Shown one piece after another: positions 7,301 to 15,207 of a stretch of 17,554 bases of DNA (position 1 is the first letter of the stretch; every line of letters begins with the position of its first letter). The notes under the pieces are model-generated. The model ran no database searches and was not told the DNA's origin. It saw only the letters and a list, made by a program, of their open reading frames with translations. Source of the DNA: CAZCWX01 sp964502465 (GTDB taxonomy: Bacteria; Desulfobacterota; Binatia; Bin18). Position numbers and translations under genes: made by a program. The DNA lies in the NCBI GenBank assembly GCA_964502465.1, contig CAZCWX010000632.1, positions 1 through 17,554 on the forward strand, written 5' to 3'.

Positions 7301-7358
7301 AGAGACATGCAGGCTAACACTCATCAGCCGGTCATGAGGCGACGCCTCGCCGTACCAG

Positions 7359-7607
7359 ATGAAAAAAGTACCGCCCCTCTCGCCAGAGGCCGAGTTGGCG
7401 ACGGACGAATGGCGCTCCCGAGAGACGATTCGAGGGGCGGACGGAGCCACGCTACGGGTCTCTGAGAAATTCCGCTACGATTTGCGCCGTCAGCTCCGAG
7501 TCGCGACGCTGCGCTACGAAGTCATCCAAAAGGGCGAGACTATCCAGAGTGAGGAGGAGGTTGGATGCGAAAACATCTCTCACTGTATGTGCTCGTCGGG
7601 GTCCTAG
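7359..7607 (+). CDS. hypothetical protein; possible methyltransferase fragment
   Basis: An 82-residue frame with no recognised complete domain. Residues 17-68 ('DEWRSRETIRGADGATLRVS' onward to 'YDLRRQLRVATLRYEV' and 'KGETIQSEEEV') have the texture of the segment downstream of the SAM-binding fold in some class-I methyltransferases. The resemblance is from memory and weak. An in-frame TGA lies at 7335-7337, so nothing of the N-terminal SAM site is present. Its last 14 codons overlap the start of the next gene in a different frame, and it supplies that gene's ribosome binding site. There is no clear ribosome binding site before its own ATG. Most likely another remnant in this patch, less likely a real small gene. 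Confidence 0.3.
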   Translation: MKKVPPLSPEAELATDEWRSRETIRGADGATLRVSEKFRYDLRRQLRVATLRYEVIQKGETIQSEEEVGCENISHCMCSSGS

Positions 7608-8557
7608 CGTTGCCTTGTGTTGCCGGGGCTCAGGCACGGCCGGGCAGCTTTGACAGCCCTGTACAAGACGGCACAACAAGTGGTAACCAATCGTACATCT
7701 TCTGGGTGTGCCGCAATGCCGGCGACCCGCAAACGCTTGACGTCTCATTCAACGCTGGGCCCCGTTCTTCTGTCCCCTGGGGATTGAATCGCAACGATAC
7801 GGCCGGCGCGTGTAACAATGACGGCGGAAACGGTGGCAACTTTGTTCTGAATTCCAATCTCTTACCTGCCGGTGTCAATACGGTACAGGTTTTCCATCCC
7901 ACCACTGGAGATCCACTGCTGTCTGTCACATTTGTGAATGTACCGGTTCCTGGTCTCGAGTTCCTTCCCGCAGATCAGGCCGTCCCGAACCTTGTTGAAT
8001 GGCAAAGCTTTCCAACCACCGGCTACGCAGCATTGGTTGGGTTCTCGCAAAGTCTACAGGGGCCACAGGTATTCGCTATAGCAACGGACGCGGACGTGGC
8101 TTCCCTCCAGAGGAGCAATATCACAGTGAAATCTCAATCCGTTCCGGTGGCCCCTGATCCGAATCGTCTGCTCAACAACCCTATCGACACCACGATTCAA
8201 GGAGTTGGGGTGGACGAAGCAGTCACTTTCACCCTCACGCTCTTCAATGCAGAGACTGGGTTGTTCGCTGGAACTGTCAGTGGAGGTGGGGCAGTGGTTG
8301 CGGGAGCGCCATTCGCCATGTTTCCCCTTCTCGCGGATACCCCTTATATTCCCACAGGCAACTTTTGGGTCTTTCTGCCAGGCACCTGTGAGCTTCTCCA
8401 GACGATTCTTCTCCAAGATGAAACTGGCAATTTGCGTGCTTTCGGACTTGGGAGACGGATTCCGGCTAATCCAGACGGCTCGTGTCCGGCATTCGGATTT
8501 CCTGGTCCCGGAAACGTGATCTCAGGCGCTCAGGTGAATATGAGCGTGAATGAATAA
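7565..8557 (+). CDS. exported protein of unknown function (330 aa)
   Basis: It starts with a typical Sec signal peptide: basic 'MRKH', hydrophobic core 'LSLYVLVGVLALPCVAG', and a cleavage motif 'AQA' before residue 25. The purine-rich AGGAGGAGG at 7552-7560 gives a strong ribosome binding site. The mature part of about 305 residues is rich in Gly, Asn, Pro, Val and Phe, with a beta-strand-like pattern and no membrane segment. It has four Cys ('FWVCRN', 'AGACNN', 'PGTCEL', 'DGSCPA'), which could pair as two disulphides. There is no PEP-CTERM or sortase tail; the C-terminus is 'QVNMSVNE'. I do not recognise a family. It is probably periplasmic, extracellular or a surface protein. The next gene begins 264 bp downstream, so it is probably its own transcript. 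Confidence 0.8.
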   Translation: MRKHLSLYVLVGVLALPCVAGAQARPGSFDSPVQDGTTSGNQSYIFWVCRNAGDPQTLDVSFNAGPRSSVPWGLNRNDTAGACNNDGGNGGNFVLNSNLLPAGVNTVQVFHPTTGDPLLSVTFVNVPVPGLEFLPADQAVPNLVEWQSFPTTGYAALVGFSQSLQGPQVFAIATDADVASLQRSNITVKSQSVPVAPDPNRLLNNPIDTTIQGVGVDEAVTFTLTLFNAETGLFAGTVSGGGAVVAGAPFAMFPLLADTPYIPTGNFWVFLPGTCELLQTILLQDETGNLRAFGLGRRIPANPDGSCPAFGFPGPGNVISGAQVNMSVNE

Positions 8558-8642
8558 CCTGAGCAAAATATACAGAGATGGGCGTTATCCCAGTGATCTC
8601 AACTGAAGAGCAAAGACTTTTCTTGGCGGCGTTCTGAGGATA

Positions 8643-8778
8643 CTGAAAAAGTGGTTTTCGTGCTTCGACAAGCCTACCCTGAGCGTAGTCGAAGGGCTCG
8701 GCACGAACGGCAATGCAGGAAAGTCAACAGTTTCCGCTCGCCCTGAGCCTGTCGAAGGGAGAACGGTGGGTTTTTCAG
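8643..8778. repeat. REP/MITE-like intergenic repeat with inverted ends
   Basis: The stretch is bounded by CTGAAAAA (8643-8650) and TTTTTCAG (8771-8778), perfect inverted 8-mers. Inside, TTCGTGC (8657-8663) pairs with GCACGAA (8701-8707), and TTCGAC (8664-8669) pairs with GTCGAA (8688-8693), giving a long imperfect hairpin. CCCTGAGCGTAGTCGAAGGG (8677-8696) recurs as CCCTGAGCCTGTCGAAGGG (8741-8759). I recall this 'CCCTGAGCnTnGTCGAAGGG' motif as a widespread intergenic repeat in unrelated bacteria. It contains no coding sequence. It separates the exported-protein gene from the glycan operon and may act as a transcript end structure. No flanking target duplication was evident. Confidence 0.6.
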
Positions 8779-8821
8779 CAGCCTTCCAGGAAGTTAAGGA
8801 TAGGCAGAGTAAGGGAGGACC

Positions 8822-10705
8822 GTGTGTGGCATCACTGGTATCTTTAACCTGAATGGCGAGCCTGTTTCACCCGTCATCCTGCGTAAGATGACCGACGTCC
8901 TCGCCCACCGTGGACCGGACGGTGAGGGCTTCTATACGAATGGCGGCCTCGGGCTCGGCCACCGCCGGCTCGCCATCATTGACCTGTCACCCGCAGGGCG
9001 CCAGCCTATGGCCACTGCCGATGGCCAGTACGTGCTCACCTACAATGGGGAAATCTACAACTTCCAGGAATTGCGCCGGGAATTAGAGGCGCTCGGGTAT
9101 CAGTTCCGCTCGCGCACCGATGCGGAGGTGTTGCTCTACGCCTATGCTGAGTGGGGAGCAGCGGTGTTGACTCGTTTGAATGGCATGTTCGCCTTTGCCA
9201 TCTTTGATAGTGCACAGAAAAAACTGTTTCTTGCTCGCGACTTCTTTGGCATCAAGCCGCTCTACTATACCGTTGCCGGCGGCCAATTTGTCTTTGCCTC
9301 GGAGATCAAGGCCCTGCTGGCATTACCGGGTGTCGCGCGCCGCGTTCACCCGCGGCGCCTGTTCGACTACCTGTGTTTCGGTCTCACTGATCATGGCGCC
9401 GAGACGCTATTTGCCGATGTACGCCAGCTACCAGCCGCCCATCACATGGAAGTTTGCCTGCAGGAGGGCGGTGTCGGGCAGCCCCAGCGCTACTGGCGCG
9501 TTGACCTCCAGCAACGCACTGATCTGTCCTTTGGCGCCGCCGCCGCCCAGGTGCGGGAACTCTTCTTGCAGAATGTGCGGTTCCACCTGCGCAGCGATGT
9601 ACCGGTCGGCTCTTGTCTGTCGGGTGGGATCGATTCCTCCTCGATTGTGCTCGCCATGCGCCAGTGGGAGGGTCCGACCCTGGTGTTGCACACCTTTAGC
9701 GCCGTCTTCGCCGATGCCGTCATCGGTGAGGAAAAGTTTGTCGATATGGCTGCCCGCGCGGCCAGCGCCGTCAGTCATAAAACAAGGCCCACCGCCCAGG
9801 AACTGGTGGCGGATCTGGACCACCTGGTCTATATGCAGGACGAGCCGTTCGGCAGCACCAGCATCTACGCCCAGCAGCGCGTCTTTCGCCTGGCTGGGGA
9901 ACATGGCATCAAAGTCGTGCTTGACGGCCAGGGCGCTGATGAGATGTTCGCCGGCTACCGGCTGGCATTGAGTGCTCGTCTCGCTGCGCTGGTCAAGCAA
10001 CTGCGCTGGCTGGCGGCCTGGCGCCTGCTCAACGCGGCGGCGGCTCTGCCTGGCAGCAGCCGGCAGAGCATGTTGAATGGCATGCGCGGGTTTCTGCTCT
10101 CGCCAGGGATGTTGGCCTGGGCGCGCCGCCGGGTGCCGGGTGGTCTGCCGGCGTGGATCAACTTTGGGTGGTTCGCAGCCCACGGTGTGGACGGTGGCCG
10201 GCCCTTGCGAACGGAGCACGGGCACGATGCACTGCGCGACTATCTGTTATATGCCCTCGAAGCCACCAGTCTACCGATGCTGTTGCGCTATGAAGATCGC
10301 AACTCCATGTCCCACTCAATTGAGAGCCGCGTCCCCTTTCTCACACCCGCTTTGGTCGAGTTTGTCCTGTCACTGCCGGAGGAATACATCGTCAGCCCGT
10401 CGGCGGAATCGAAAACCGTCTTGCGCGCGGCGCTGCGCGGCCTGACACCCGACCCGATCCTCGCTCGCAAGGACAAAATCGGCTTTGCCACACCCGAACA
10501 ACACTGGCTGCAGACACTCAAACCGTGGGTCGATGAAACGCTGCACAGCGTAAAGCCGGCGCACCTCCCTGGCTTGAAGCTGGGCGAGGCGGCCAAAGAA
10601 TGGGCATTGGTGGCCGCCGGCAGCAAGTCGTTTGATTGGCGCATCTGGCGCTGGATCAATGTCATTCGCTGGATGGAACTTTACAGGATCAACTGTGAAG
10701 TATAA
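8822..10705 (+). CDS. asnB: asparagine synthase-like glutamine amidotransferase
   Basis: A 627-residue class-II glutamine amidotransferase fused to an ATP-dependent synthetase domain. The start is the GTG at 8822, fixed because the next codon is the catalytic Cys2 that must become the N-terminus ('MCGITGIF'); GGGAGG lies just upstream. Glutaminase residues are present: 'HRGPDGEG' (29-36), Arg49 in 'GHRRLAI', 'YNGEIYN' (74-80) and Asp100. The synthetase domain has the pyrophosphate loop 'SGGIDSS' (267-273), 'DGQGADEMFAGY', and near the end 'RYEDRNSMSHSIESRVPFL' and 'RKDKIGFATP'. It converts an acid to an amide using glutamine and ATP, via an acyl-adenylate. As the first gene of a glycosyltransferase operon, with the next gene 9 bp on, it more likely amidates a sugar acid or glycan precursor than makes free asparagine. 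That is inference; the sequence fits AsnB as well. Confidence 0.92.
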   Translation: MCGITGIFNLNGEPVSPVILRKMTDVLAHRGPDGEGFYTNGGLGLGHRRLAIIDLSPAGRQPMATADGQYVLTYNGEIYNFQELRRELEALGYQFRSRTDAEVLLYAYAEWGAAVLTRLNGMFAFAIFDSAQKKLFLARDFFGIKPLYYTVAGGQFVFASEIKALLALPGVARRVHPRRLFDYLCFGLTDHGAETLFADVRQLPAAHHMEVCLQEGGVGQPQRYWRVDLQQRTDLSFGAAAAQVRELFLQNVRFHLRSDVPVGSCLSGGIDSSSIVLAMRQWEGPTLVLHTFSAVFADAVIGEEKFVDMAARAASAVSHKTRPTAQELVADLDHLVYMQDEPFGSTSIYAQQRVFRLAGEHGIKVVLDGQGADEMFAGYRLALSARLAALVKQLRWLAAWRLLNAAAALPGSSRQSMLNGMRGFLLSPGMLAWARRRVPGGLPAWINFGWFAAHGVDGGRPLRTEHGHDALRDYLLYALEATSLPMLLRYEDRNSMSHSIESRVPFLTPALVEFVLSLPEEYIVSPSAESKTVLRAALRGLTPDPILARKDKIGFATPEQHWLQTLKPWVDETLHSVKPAHLPGLKLGEAAKEWALVAAGSKSFDWRIWRWINVIRWMELYRINCEV

Positions 10706-10714
10706 GCGGACCTA

Positions 10715-11953
10715 ATGCGTGTACGTAAGTCTATCTGCATCCTTGCCTTTTCGCCCGTGGCCCGTGATGGCCGGGTGCTCAGACAAATCGAGTATCTTGT
10801 CCCGCACTTCGATCTGACCGTCATCGGCTATGGACCGGCGCACCCGGCGTGGGTGAATCGCCCGCACATCCGCTGGGTCAGTCTGCCCGAGCCTCCGCCC
10901 ATCGGGGATATAGCGAAAGCGTGGCGGGCGCGCGATCTCGGTCGGCTGCGGACAGTGCTTGGCTCTGCCGCGCGGCGCAGCGCATTCCGACTTTCCCTTT
11001 ATCCAGGAAAACTATGGCCAGCCATCTACTCGTTTGGCTATCGGCTGCGCTGGAGCTTTATGCCGGAATTGAACCGCGCGCTGGCACAGCGGTATGATGC
11101 CTATCATGCCAATGACTGGGATACGCTGCTCCTTGCCGCCCAGGCAGCCAAACGGGACGGGGCGCGGCTGGTCGTCGATCTACACGAATATGCACCGCTG
11201 GAATACGAGAACCGCCCGAACTGGTGGCTGCGCGAACCCATGCTGCGCTATATGCTCCGCACCTACGCCACCCAGGCGGACGCCGTCACTACCGTTGCCC
11301 CACTGATTGCGCAGCGCTATGAGCAAGAATTTGACTTTGCGCCGATGGTGGTCCTCAATGCGCCGCCCAAGATAGCGCTGCCGCCCAAGACACTCAACCC
11401 GCAGAATATTCGCCTCATCCACCACGGCATTGCCTCGCCTGTGCGTCGGCCGGAGCTGATGCTCAAAGCGCTTGCCCTGTGCGAACCGCGCTATACGTTG
11501 CATTTTATGTTTGTTCACTCCGATTACGTCGAGGAGCTAAAGGCACTTGCCGAGCGCCTAACGCCAGGGCGAGTCTTTTTTCACGATCCGGTACCGCCGG
11601 AAAAGATTGTCGAGAGGATTGCAGCCTTTGACGTAGGATTTAACGTAATCGCGCCGACCAATTACAATTATGCTTACGCGTTGCCCAACAAGTTTTTCGA
11701 AAGTATTGTGGCGGGCCTCGCCGTCTATATTGGCCCGTCGGCACAGATGCAAAGGTACGTCGAGCGATATGGTTTTGGCTGCACAGCGCCTTCCTTCGCG
11801 CCGCGTGACTTGGCGGCGACACTGAACCGTGTCACGGCGGATGAATGGGTGCGCATGCAACAAGCCGCGCGCCAAGCGGCCCAGGAGTTGCATGCCGCCG
11901 CTGAAATGGCGAAGGTGGTCCAGCTGTATCGTCGCTTGTTTGAGGAGCGGTAG
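10715..11953 (+). CDS. GT4-like glycosyltransferase (GT-B fold)
   Basis: A 412-residue protein. The N-terminal Rossmann half begins with 'SICILAFSPVARDGRVLRQI', like the 'D.RV.R....L' acceptor-domain opening of this group, and continues with 'YDAYHANDWDTLLLAAQAAK' and 'LVVDLHEYAPLEYENRPNW'. The C-terminal half carries 'NIRLIHHGIASPVRRPELML', 'RVFFHDPVPPEKIVERIAAF' and 'ALPNKFFESIVAGLAVYIG', where 'PNKFFE' sits at the nucleotide-sugar phosphate-binding region. It should transfer a sugar from a nucleotide donor to a lipid- or glycan-linked acceptor on the cytoplasmic side. No membrane helix is evident. The donor sugar cannot be read from the sequence. It lies 9 bp after the first amidotransferase gene and 8 bp before the second, with no strong ribosome binding site, so translational coupling is likely. 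Confidence 0.87.
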   Translation: MRVRKSICILAFSPVARDGRVLRQIEYLVPHFDLTVIGYGPAHPAWVNRPHIRWVSLPEPPPIGDIAKAWRARDLGRLRTVLGSAARRSAFRLSLYPGKLWPAIYSFGYRLRWSFMPELNRALAQRYDAYHANDWDTLLLAAQAAKRDGARLVVDLHEYAPLEYENRPNWWLREPMLRYMLRTYATQADAVTTVAPLIAQRYEQEFDFAPMVVLNAPPKIALPPKTLNPQNIRLIHHGIASPVRRPELMLKALALCEPRYTLHFMFVHSDYVEELKALAERLTPGRVFFHDPVPPEKIVERIAAFDVGFNVIAPTNYNYAYALPNKFFESIVAGLAVYIGPSAQMQRYVERYGFGCTAPSFAPRDLAATLNRVTADEWVRMQQAARQAAQELHAAAEMAKVVQLYRRLFEER

Positions 11954-11961
11954 CCTTCAGT

Positions 11962-13968
11962 ATGTGTGGGATTACAGGAATCTGGCGCCTAGATGCCAGT
12001 CACACGGTTCCCGCAGCGCTGGTCCAGTCAATGGTAACCACACTGCGTCACCGCGGCCCAGACGACGAAGGTTATCTCTTTGCCCAGACGCAAACAGGCA
12101 AATGCGTGCTCTACGGTGGCGCCGAAAGCAATCCGCAACTGGGTCTGCCGGCACTCTCTGCGCTAGATGCCAGTGCAATGTACAACCTCACTTTTGGTTT
12201 TCGCCGTCTGTCGATCCTCGACCTGTCGCCCGCCGGCCACCAGCCCATGGGCACCGCCGATGGCTGTTTTTGGATCGTCTATAACGGCGAAATTTACAAC
12301 TATCGCGAGCTGCGTACCGAGCTGGAGACGCTGGGCTACACCTTCCGCACAGCTACCGACACCGAAGTGCTCCTGCACGCCTATCATGCGTGGGGGGAAG
12401 CGTGCCTGCAGCGGTTCAACGGCATGTGGGGCTTTGCCCTGTGGGATGGCCACCGCCAGCGGCTCTTTTGTGCCCGCGACCGTTTTGGCGTCAAACCATT
12501 CTACTATGTCTGGGATGGCACCACCTTCGCCTTTGCCTCGGAAATCAAGGCGCTGTTGCACCTGCCGGGGCTGGCACGCCGCCCGAATGACGGGATTCTC
12601 TATGACTACCTGCGCTATGGCCGCACCGACCACACCGACGAAACCTTCTTCCAGGGCATCCGCCAACTGCCGCCGGCCTATTTCCTGACGCTCGACGCCG
12701 CTGGCAACCTGCGCCGCGAATGCTTTTGGGCGCTCGACCTGGCGCGCCCGGTGGAAACAGCCAGCGACGATGCAGCATCCGTGGCCCATTTTCACGATCT
12801 GTTTGAGGACGCCGTGCGTCTGCGCCTGCACAGCGATGTGCCGGTCGGCACCTGCCTGAGTGGCGGACTGGATTCGTCGTCCATTGTCTGCGTCGCCAAT
12901 CGGTTGCTCCACAACGATCAACGCGCCGAGGCAAGGGCGCTAGGAGAGCGCCAGAAGACTTTCTCTTCTTGCTATGAAGATGCTCGCTTCGACGAAAGGC
13001 TGTTTATTGAAGCCGTCCTCAGCCAGACAGGCGCCGTGGCAAACTATACCTTTCCCAGCGGCGAAAAGCTCTTGCAGGTATTGCCGCAGTTGATTTGGCA
13101 CCAGGATGAGCCGTTCGGCGGGCTGAGCATCTTTGCCCAGTGGTGCGTGATGGAACTGGCCGCGGCGCACCGGGTTACGGTCTTGCTCGATGGCCAGGGC
13201 GGCGACGAACTGCTAGCCGGCTATCACCCCTGTTTCGACTACTTCTGGGGCGGTCTTCTGCGTCAGGGACGTTGGACGGAACTGGCGCGCGAGCTACGGG
13301 CCTATCATCGGCGCTATGACGTTGCGTTGCCCTATCTTGCCTTGCGAGCGTTACGTCCCTTTGCACCGGTTCGCATACAGGGCATGGCTCGCCGCCTGGA
13401 ACGCGGCAGTGGCCTGGGCATCGCCCCGGACTTTGCCCGTGCACACCGGGAAGGTAGCTACGAGTTCGTCGAACGAGGTGTCAATCCACTGCGCAGTTAC
13501 CTGGCCCAGTTGATCCGCTACAGCATTCCCATGCTGCTGCGCTTCGAGGACCGCAACAGCATGGCCCATTCCATCGAGGCGCGCGTGCCTTTTCTCGACT
13601 ACCGCCTGGTTGAATATGCCTTCACCCTGCCGCCCCAGCAGAAAATCCACGACGCCACAACCAAGGTCATCCTGCGCCGGGCCATGCAGGGCATCCTGCC
13701 GGAGGTCCTGCGACAGCGCAAGGACAAGATGGGCTTTGTGGCGCCGGAACGGGTGTGGCTCGCCAATGATCTACGCGAATGGGCGCAAGATTTGGTGCAT
13801 AGTCAGTCTTTCTGCTCCCGGCCCTATTTTCACTACGCGCAGATTCGACACGCCCTAGCCGACCACATGGCAGGCCGGCGCGACCTCTCCAGGCTCGGCT
13901 GGCGCTGGTTGAATCTGGAGCTGTGGCTGCGCCAGTTCATCGACGCCGCACCGGCGCTTCGGGCATGA
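11962..13968 (+). CDS. asnB: second asparagine synthase-like amidotransferase
   Basis: A 668-residue paralogue of the first gene with the same two domains. Cys2 ('MCGITGIW'), 'RHRGPDDEG', 'FGFRRLSILDLSP', 'YNGEIYN' (107-113), the 'SGGLDSS' loop (300-306), 'DGQGGDELLAGY', 'RFEDRNSMAHSIEARVPFL' and 'RKDKMGFVAP' are all intact, so both active sites should work. It differs by an insert of about 35 residues at 39-77, between 'RGPDDEG' and 'FGFRRL', rich in Gly, Ala, Ser and Leu. This lengthens the loop near the glutaminase site. GAGGAG lies at 11943-11948, 13 nt before the ATG, inside the end of the preceding gene; the start is fixed by Cys2. Eight bp follow the preceding glycosyltransferase and 7 bp precede the next, which places it inside the glycan operon. 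It probably amidates a different carboxylate than the first copy, which is inference. Confidence 0.92.
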   Translation: MCGITGIWRLDASHTVPAALVQSMVTTLRHRGPDDEGYLFAQTQTGKCVLYGGAESNPQLGLPALSALDASAMYNLTFGFRRLSILDLSPAGHQPMGTADGCFWIVYNGEIYNYRELRTELETLGYTFRTATDTEVLLHAYHAWGEACLQRFNGMWGFALWDGHRQRLFCARDRFGVKPFYYVWDGTTFAFASEIKALLHLPGLARRPNDGILYDYLRYGRTDHTDETFFQGIRQLPPAYFLTLDAAGNLRRECFWALDLARPVETASDDAASVAHFHDLFEDAVRLRLHSDVPVGTCLSGGLDSSSIVCVANRLLHNDQRAEARALGERQKTFSSCYEDARFDERLFIEAVLSQTGAVANYTFPSGEKLLQVLPQLIWHQDEPFGGLSIFAQWCVMELAAAHRVTVLLDGQGGDELLAGYHPCFDYFWGGLLRQGRWTELARELRAYHRRYDVALPYLALRALRPFAPVRIQGMARRLERGSGLGIAPDFARAHREGSYEFVERGVNPLRSYLAQLIRYSIPMLLRFEDRNSMAHSIEARVPFLDYRLVEYAFTLPPQQKIHDATTKVILRRAMQGILPEVLRQRKDKMGFVAPERVWLANDLREWAQDLVHSQSFCSRPYFHYAQIRHALADHMAGRRDLSRLGWRWLNLELWLRQFIDAAPALRA

Positions 13969-13975
13969 CAAGCGC

Positions 13976-15163
13976 ATGGACGATGTAAAGATGCCGACGG
14001 TCTTAATGGTAATGATCTGTCTGCGCTGTACGCTGGGTGGCGCCGAAAAGCGCTATGCGCGCCTCTTCGAGAGGCTCGTAGCCCAACCGGACAGCCAACA
14101 CAAGCTGCTTATCAACCGGGCAATGTTATGTCTGCTCCAGGCAGCCGGGATCTTGACGCACTGCGACGACCACCTGATGGTGTTGGACCCGCCCTCCGCG
14201 CGCATGATCTGGCTGGCGCGGCGCCGGAGTATCGCGGCGCCGGTCGATGCGATCTGGTATGTGGGGCAATGCTGGTGGGCTATTCGCATGGCCCGCCCCC
14301 AGACTGTCCACCCCCTGCTCACAGCCGCCTATCTAACCCTGCCTGGCCTGGTCGTCAACCCACAGGTGCGCCGGGTGATGTCGGCCTACAGCTATCAGTT
14401 CGAGTCGTACCGCGACCGGCGCCTGTTCGGTATGAGCATCAGCGCAGCCATCAAACGGTGGGCCATGCAGCGTGCGGCGGTGGTCGAAGCGCTGAGCGAC
14501 TCGATCCGCTGCGACCTCATCATGCGTGGCATCGACGCCCAGCGAATCATGGTAGCGCCCGGTTCGTTTACCGATCTGTCGATGTGCCGGCCAGCTGTAT
14601 ATAAACGCAAATGGGTGACCTTCGTCGGTCGCTTTGTGGAGATCAAAAACCCGCTACTCCTCGCGCAGGCACTCCCCGCGCTGGTCGCCCATCATCCCGA
14701 CGTGCGGATCTTTTTTATCGGCGAAGGCCCATTGGAAGAGCCGCTACGCCAGGCGATCATCGAGGCGGGGCTGTCCGCTAGCGTGACCATCCAGTTCCAC
14801 CCACAGCCCACCGAGATACTGAACGAATCGAGCATCTTTGTTTCGCTCCAGCGCGAGGAAAACTACCCGTCGCAAAGCTTGCTCGAAGCTATGGCCTGCG
14901 GCAACGCCGTTGTGGCCACCGACGTGGGCGAAACATGGCGTCTGGTCGATAAGACAACCGGGATACGGGTGCAACCGACGGCGGTGGCGGTCGCGGCCGC
15001 CATCATTGCGCTGTTGGACGATCCAGCATTGGCCCAACGGCAGCAGGCGGCCCGCGCCCGCATCCTCGCTGAACATTCGGCTGAACGCTTCTTTGCCCAT
15101 ATGGCCAGCGTGTATCAAATGGCGCTCCAAGTGAAGACGACATACCGCACGGCTGTGGTATAA
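13976..15163 (+). CDS. GT4-family glycosyltransferase
   Basis: A 395-residue GT-B glycosyltransferase. It opens with 'MVMICLRCTLGGAEKRYARL', where 'GGAE' is the usual acceptor-side loop of GT4 enzymes. Mid-protein 'VEALSDSIRCDLIMRGI' precedes the donor domain. The donor domain carries 'WVTFVGRFVEIKNPLLLAQA', 'IFFIGEGPLEEPLRQAI' and the E-x7-E region 'ENYPSQSLLEAMACGNAVVA' with 'TDVGE'. These bind the nucleotide sugar. Retaining transfer is expected for GT4; the sugar and acceptor are unknown. An internal ATG at 13991 is an alternative start, and neither has a strong ribosome binding site. The gene follows the second amidotransferase by 7 bp. A TATAAT string at 15159-15164 overlaps its stop, but no good -35 accompanies it. 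Confidence 0.88.
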   Translation: MDDVKMPTVLMVMICLRCTLGGAEKRYARLFERLVAQPDSQHKLLINRAMLCLLQAAGILTHCDDHLMVLDPPSARMIWLARRRSIAAPVDAIWYVGQCWWAIRMARPQTVHPLLTAAYLTLPGLVVNPQVRRVMSAYSYQFESYRDRRLFGMSISAAIKRWAMQRAAVVEALSDSIRCDLIMRGIDAQRIMVAPGSFTDLSMCRPAVYKRKWVTFVGRFVEIKNPLLLAQALPALVAHHPDVRIFFIGEGPLEEPLRQAIIEAGLSASVTIQFHPQPTEILNESSIFVSLQREENYPSQSLLEAMACGNAVVATDVGETWRLVDKTTGIRVQPTAVAVAAAIIALLDDPALAQRQQAARARILAEHSAERFFAHMASVYQMALQVKTTYRTAVV

Positions 15164-15207
15164 TCTTTTGTTCCGAACAGTGGCCGGCGTCTTTATTCGC
15201 AGAACGT

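Noticed and set aside
7336..7348. GAGGCG-A-CGCCTC dyad downstream of the VapC remnant
   Set aside because: A one-base centre cannot form a hairpin, and it is not placed at a promoter I can identify.
9428..10225. Minus-strand frame of 265 residues
   Set aside because: Antisense to the first AsnB gene, whose catalytic motifs are intact; long opposite frames are expected in G+C-rich coding DNA.
12163..12921. Minus-strand frame of 252 residues
   Set aside because: Antisense to the second AsnB gene; no recognisable domain.
15159..15164. Perfect TATAAT before the third glycosyltransferase gene
   Set aside because: No acceptable -35 hexamer at 16-18 bp upstream (the position reads GACGAC), and it overlaps the preceding stop codon; the gene is probably read with the operon.
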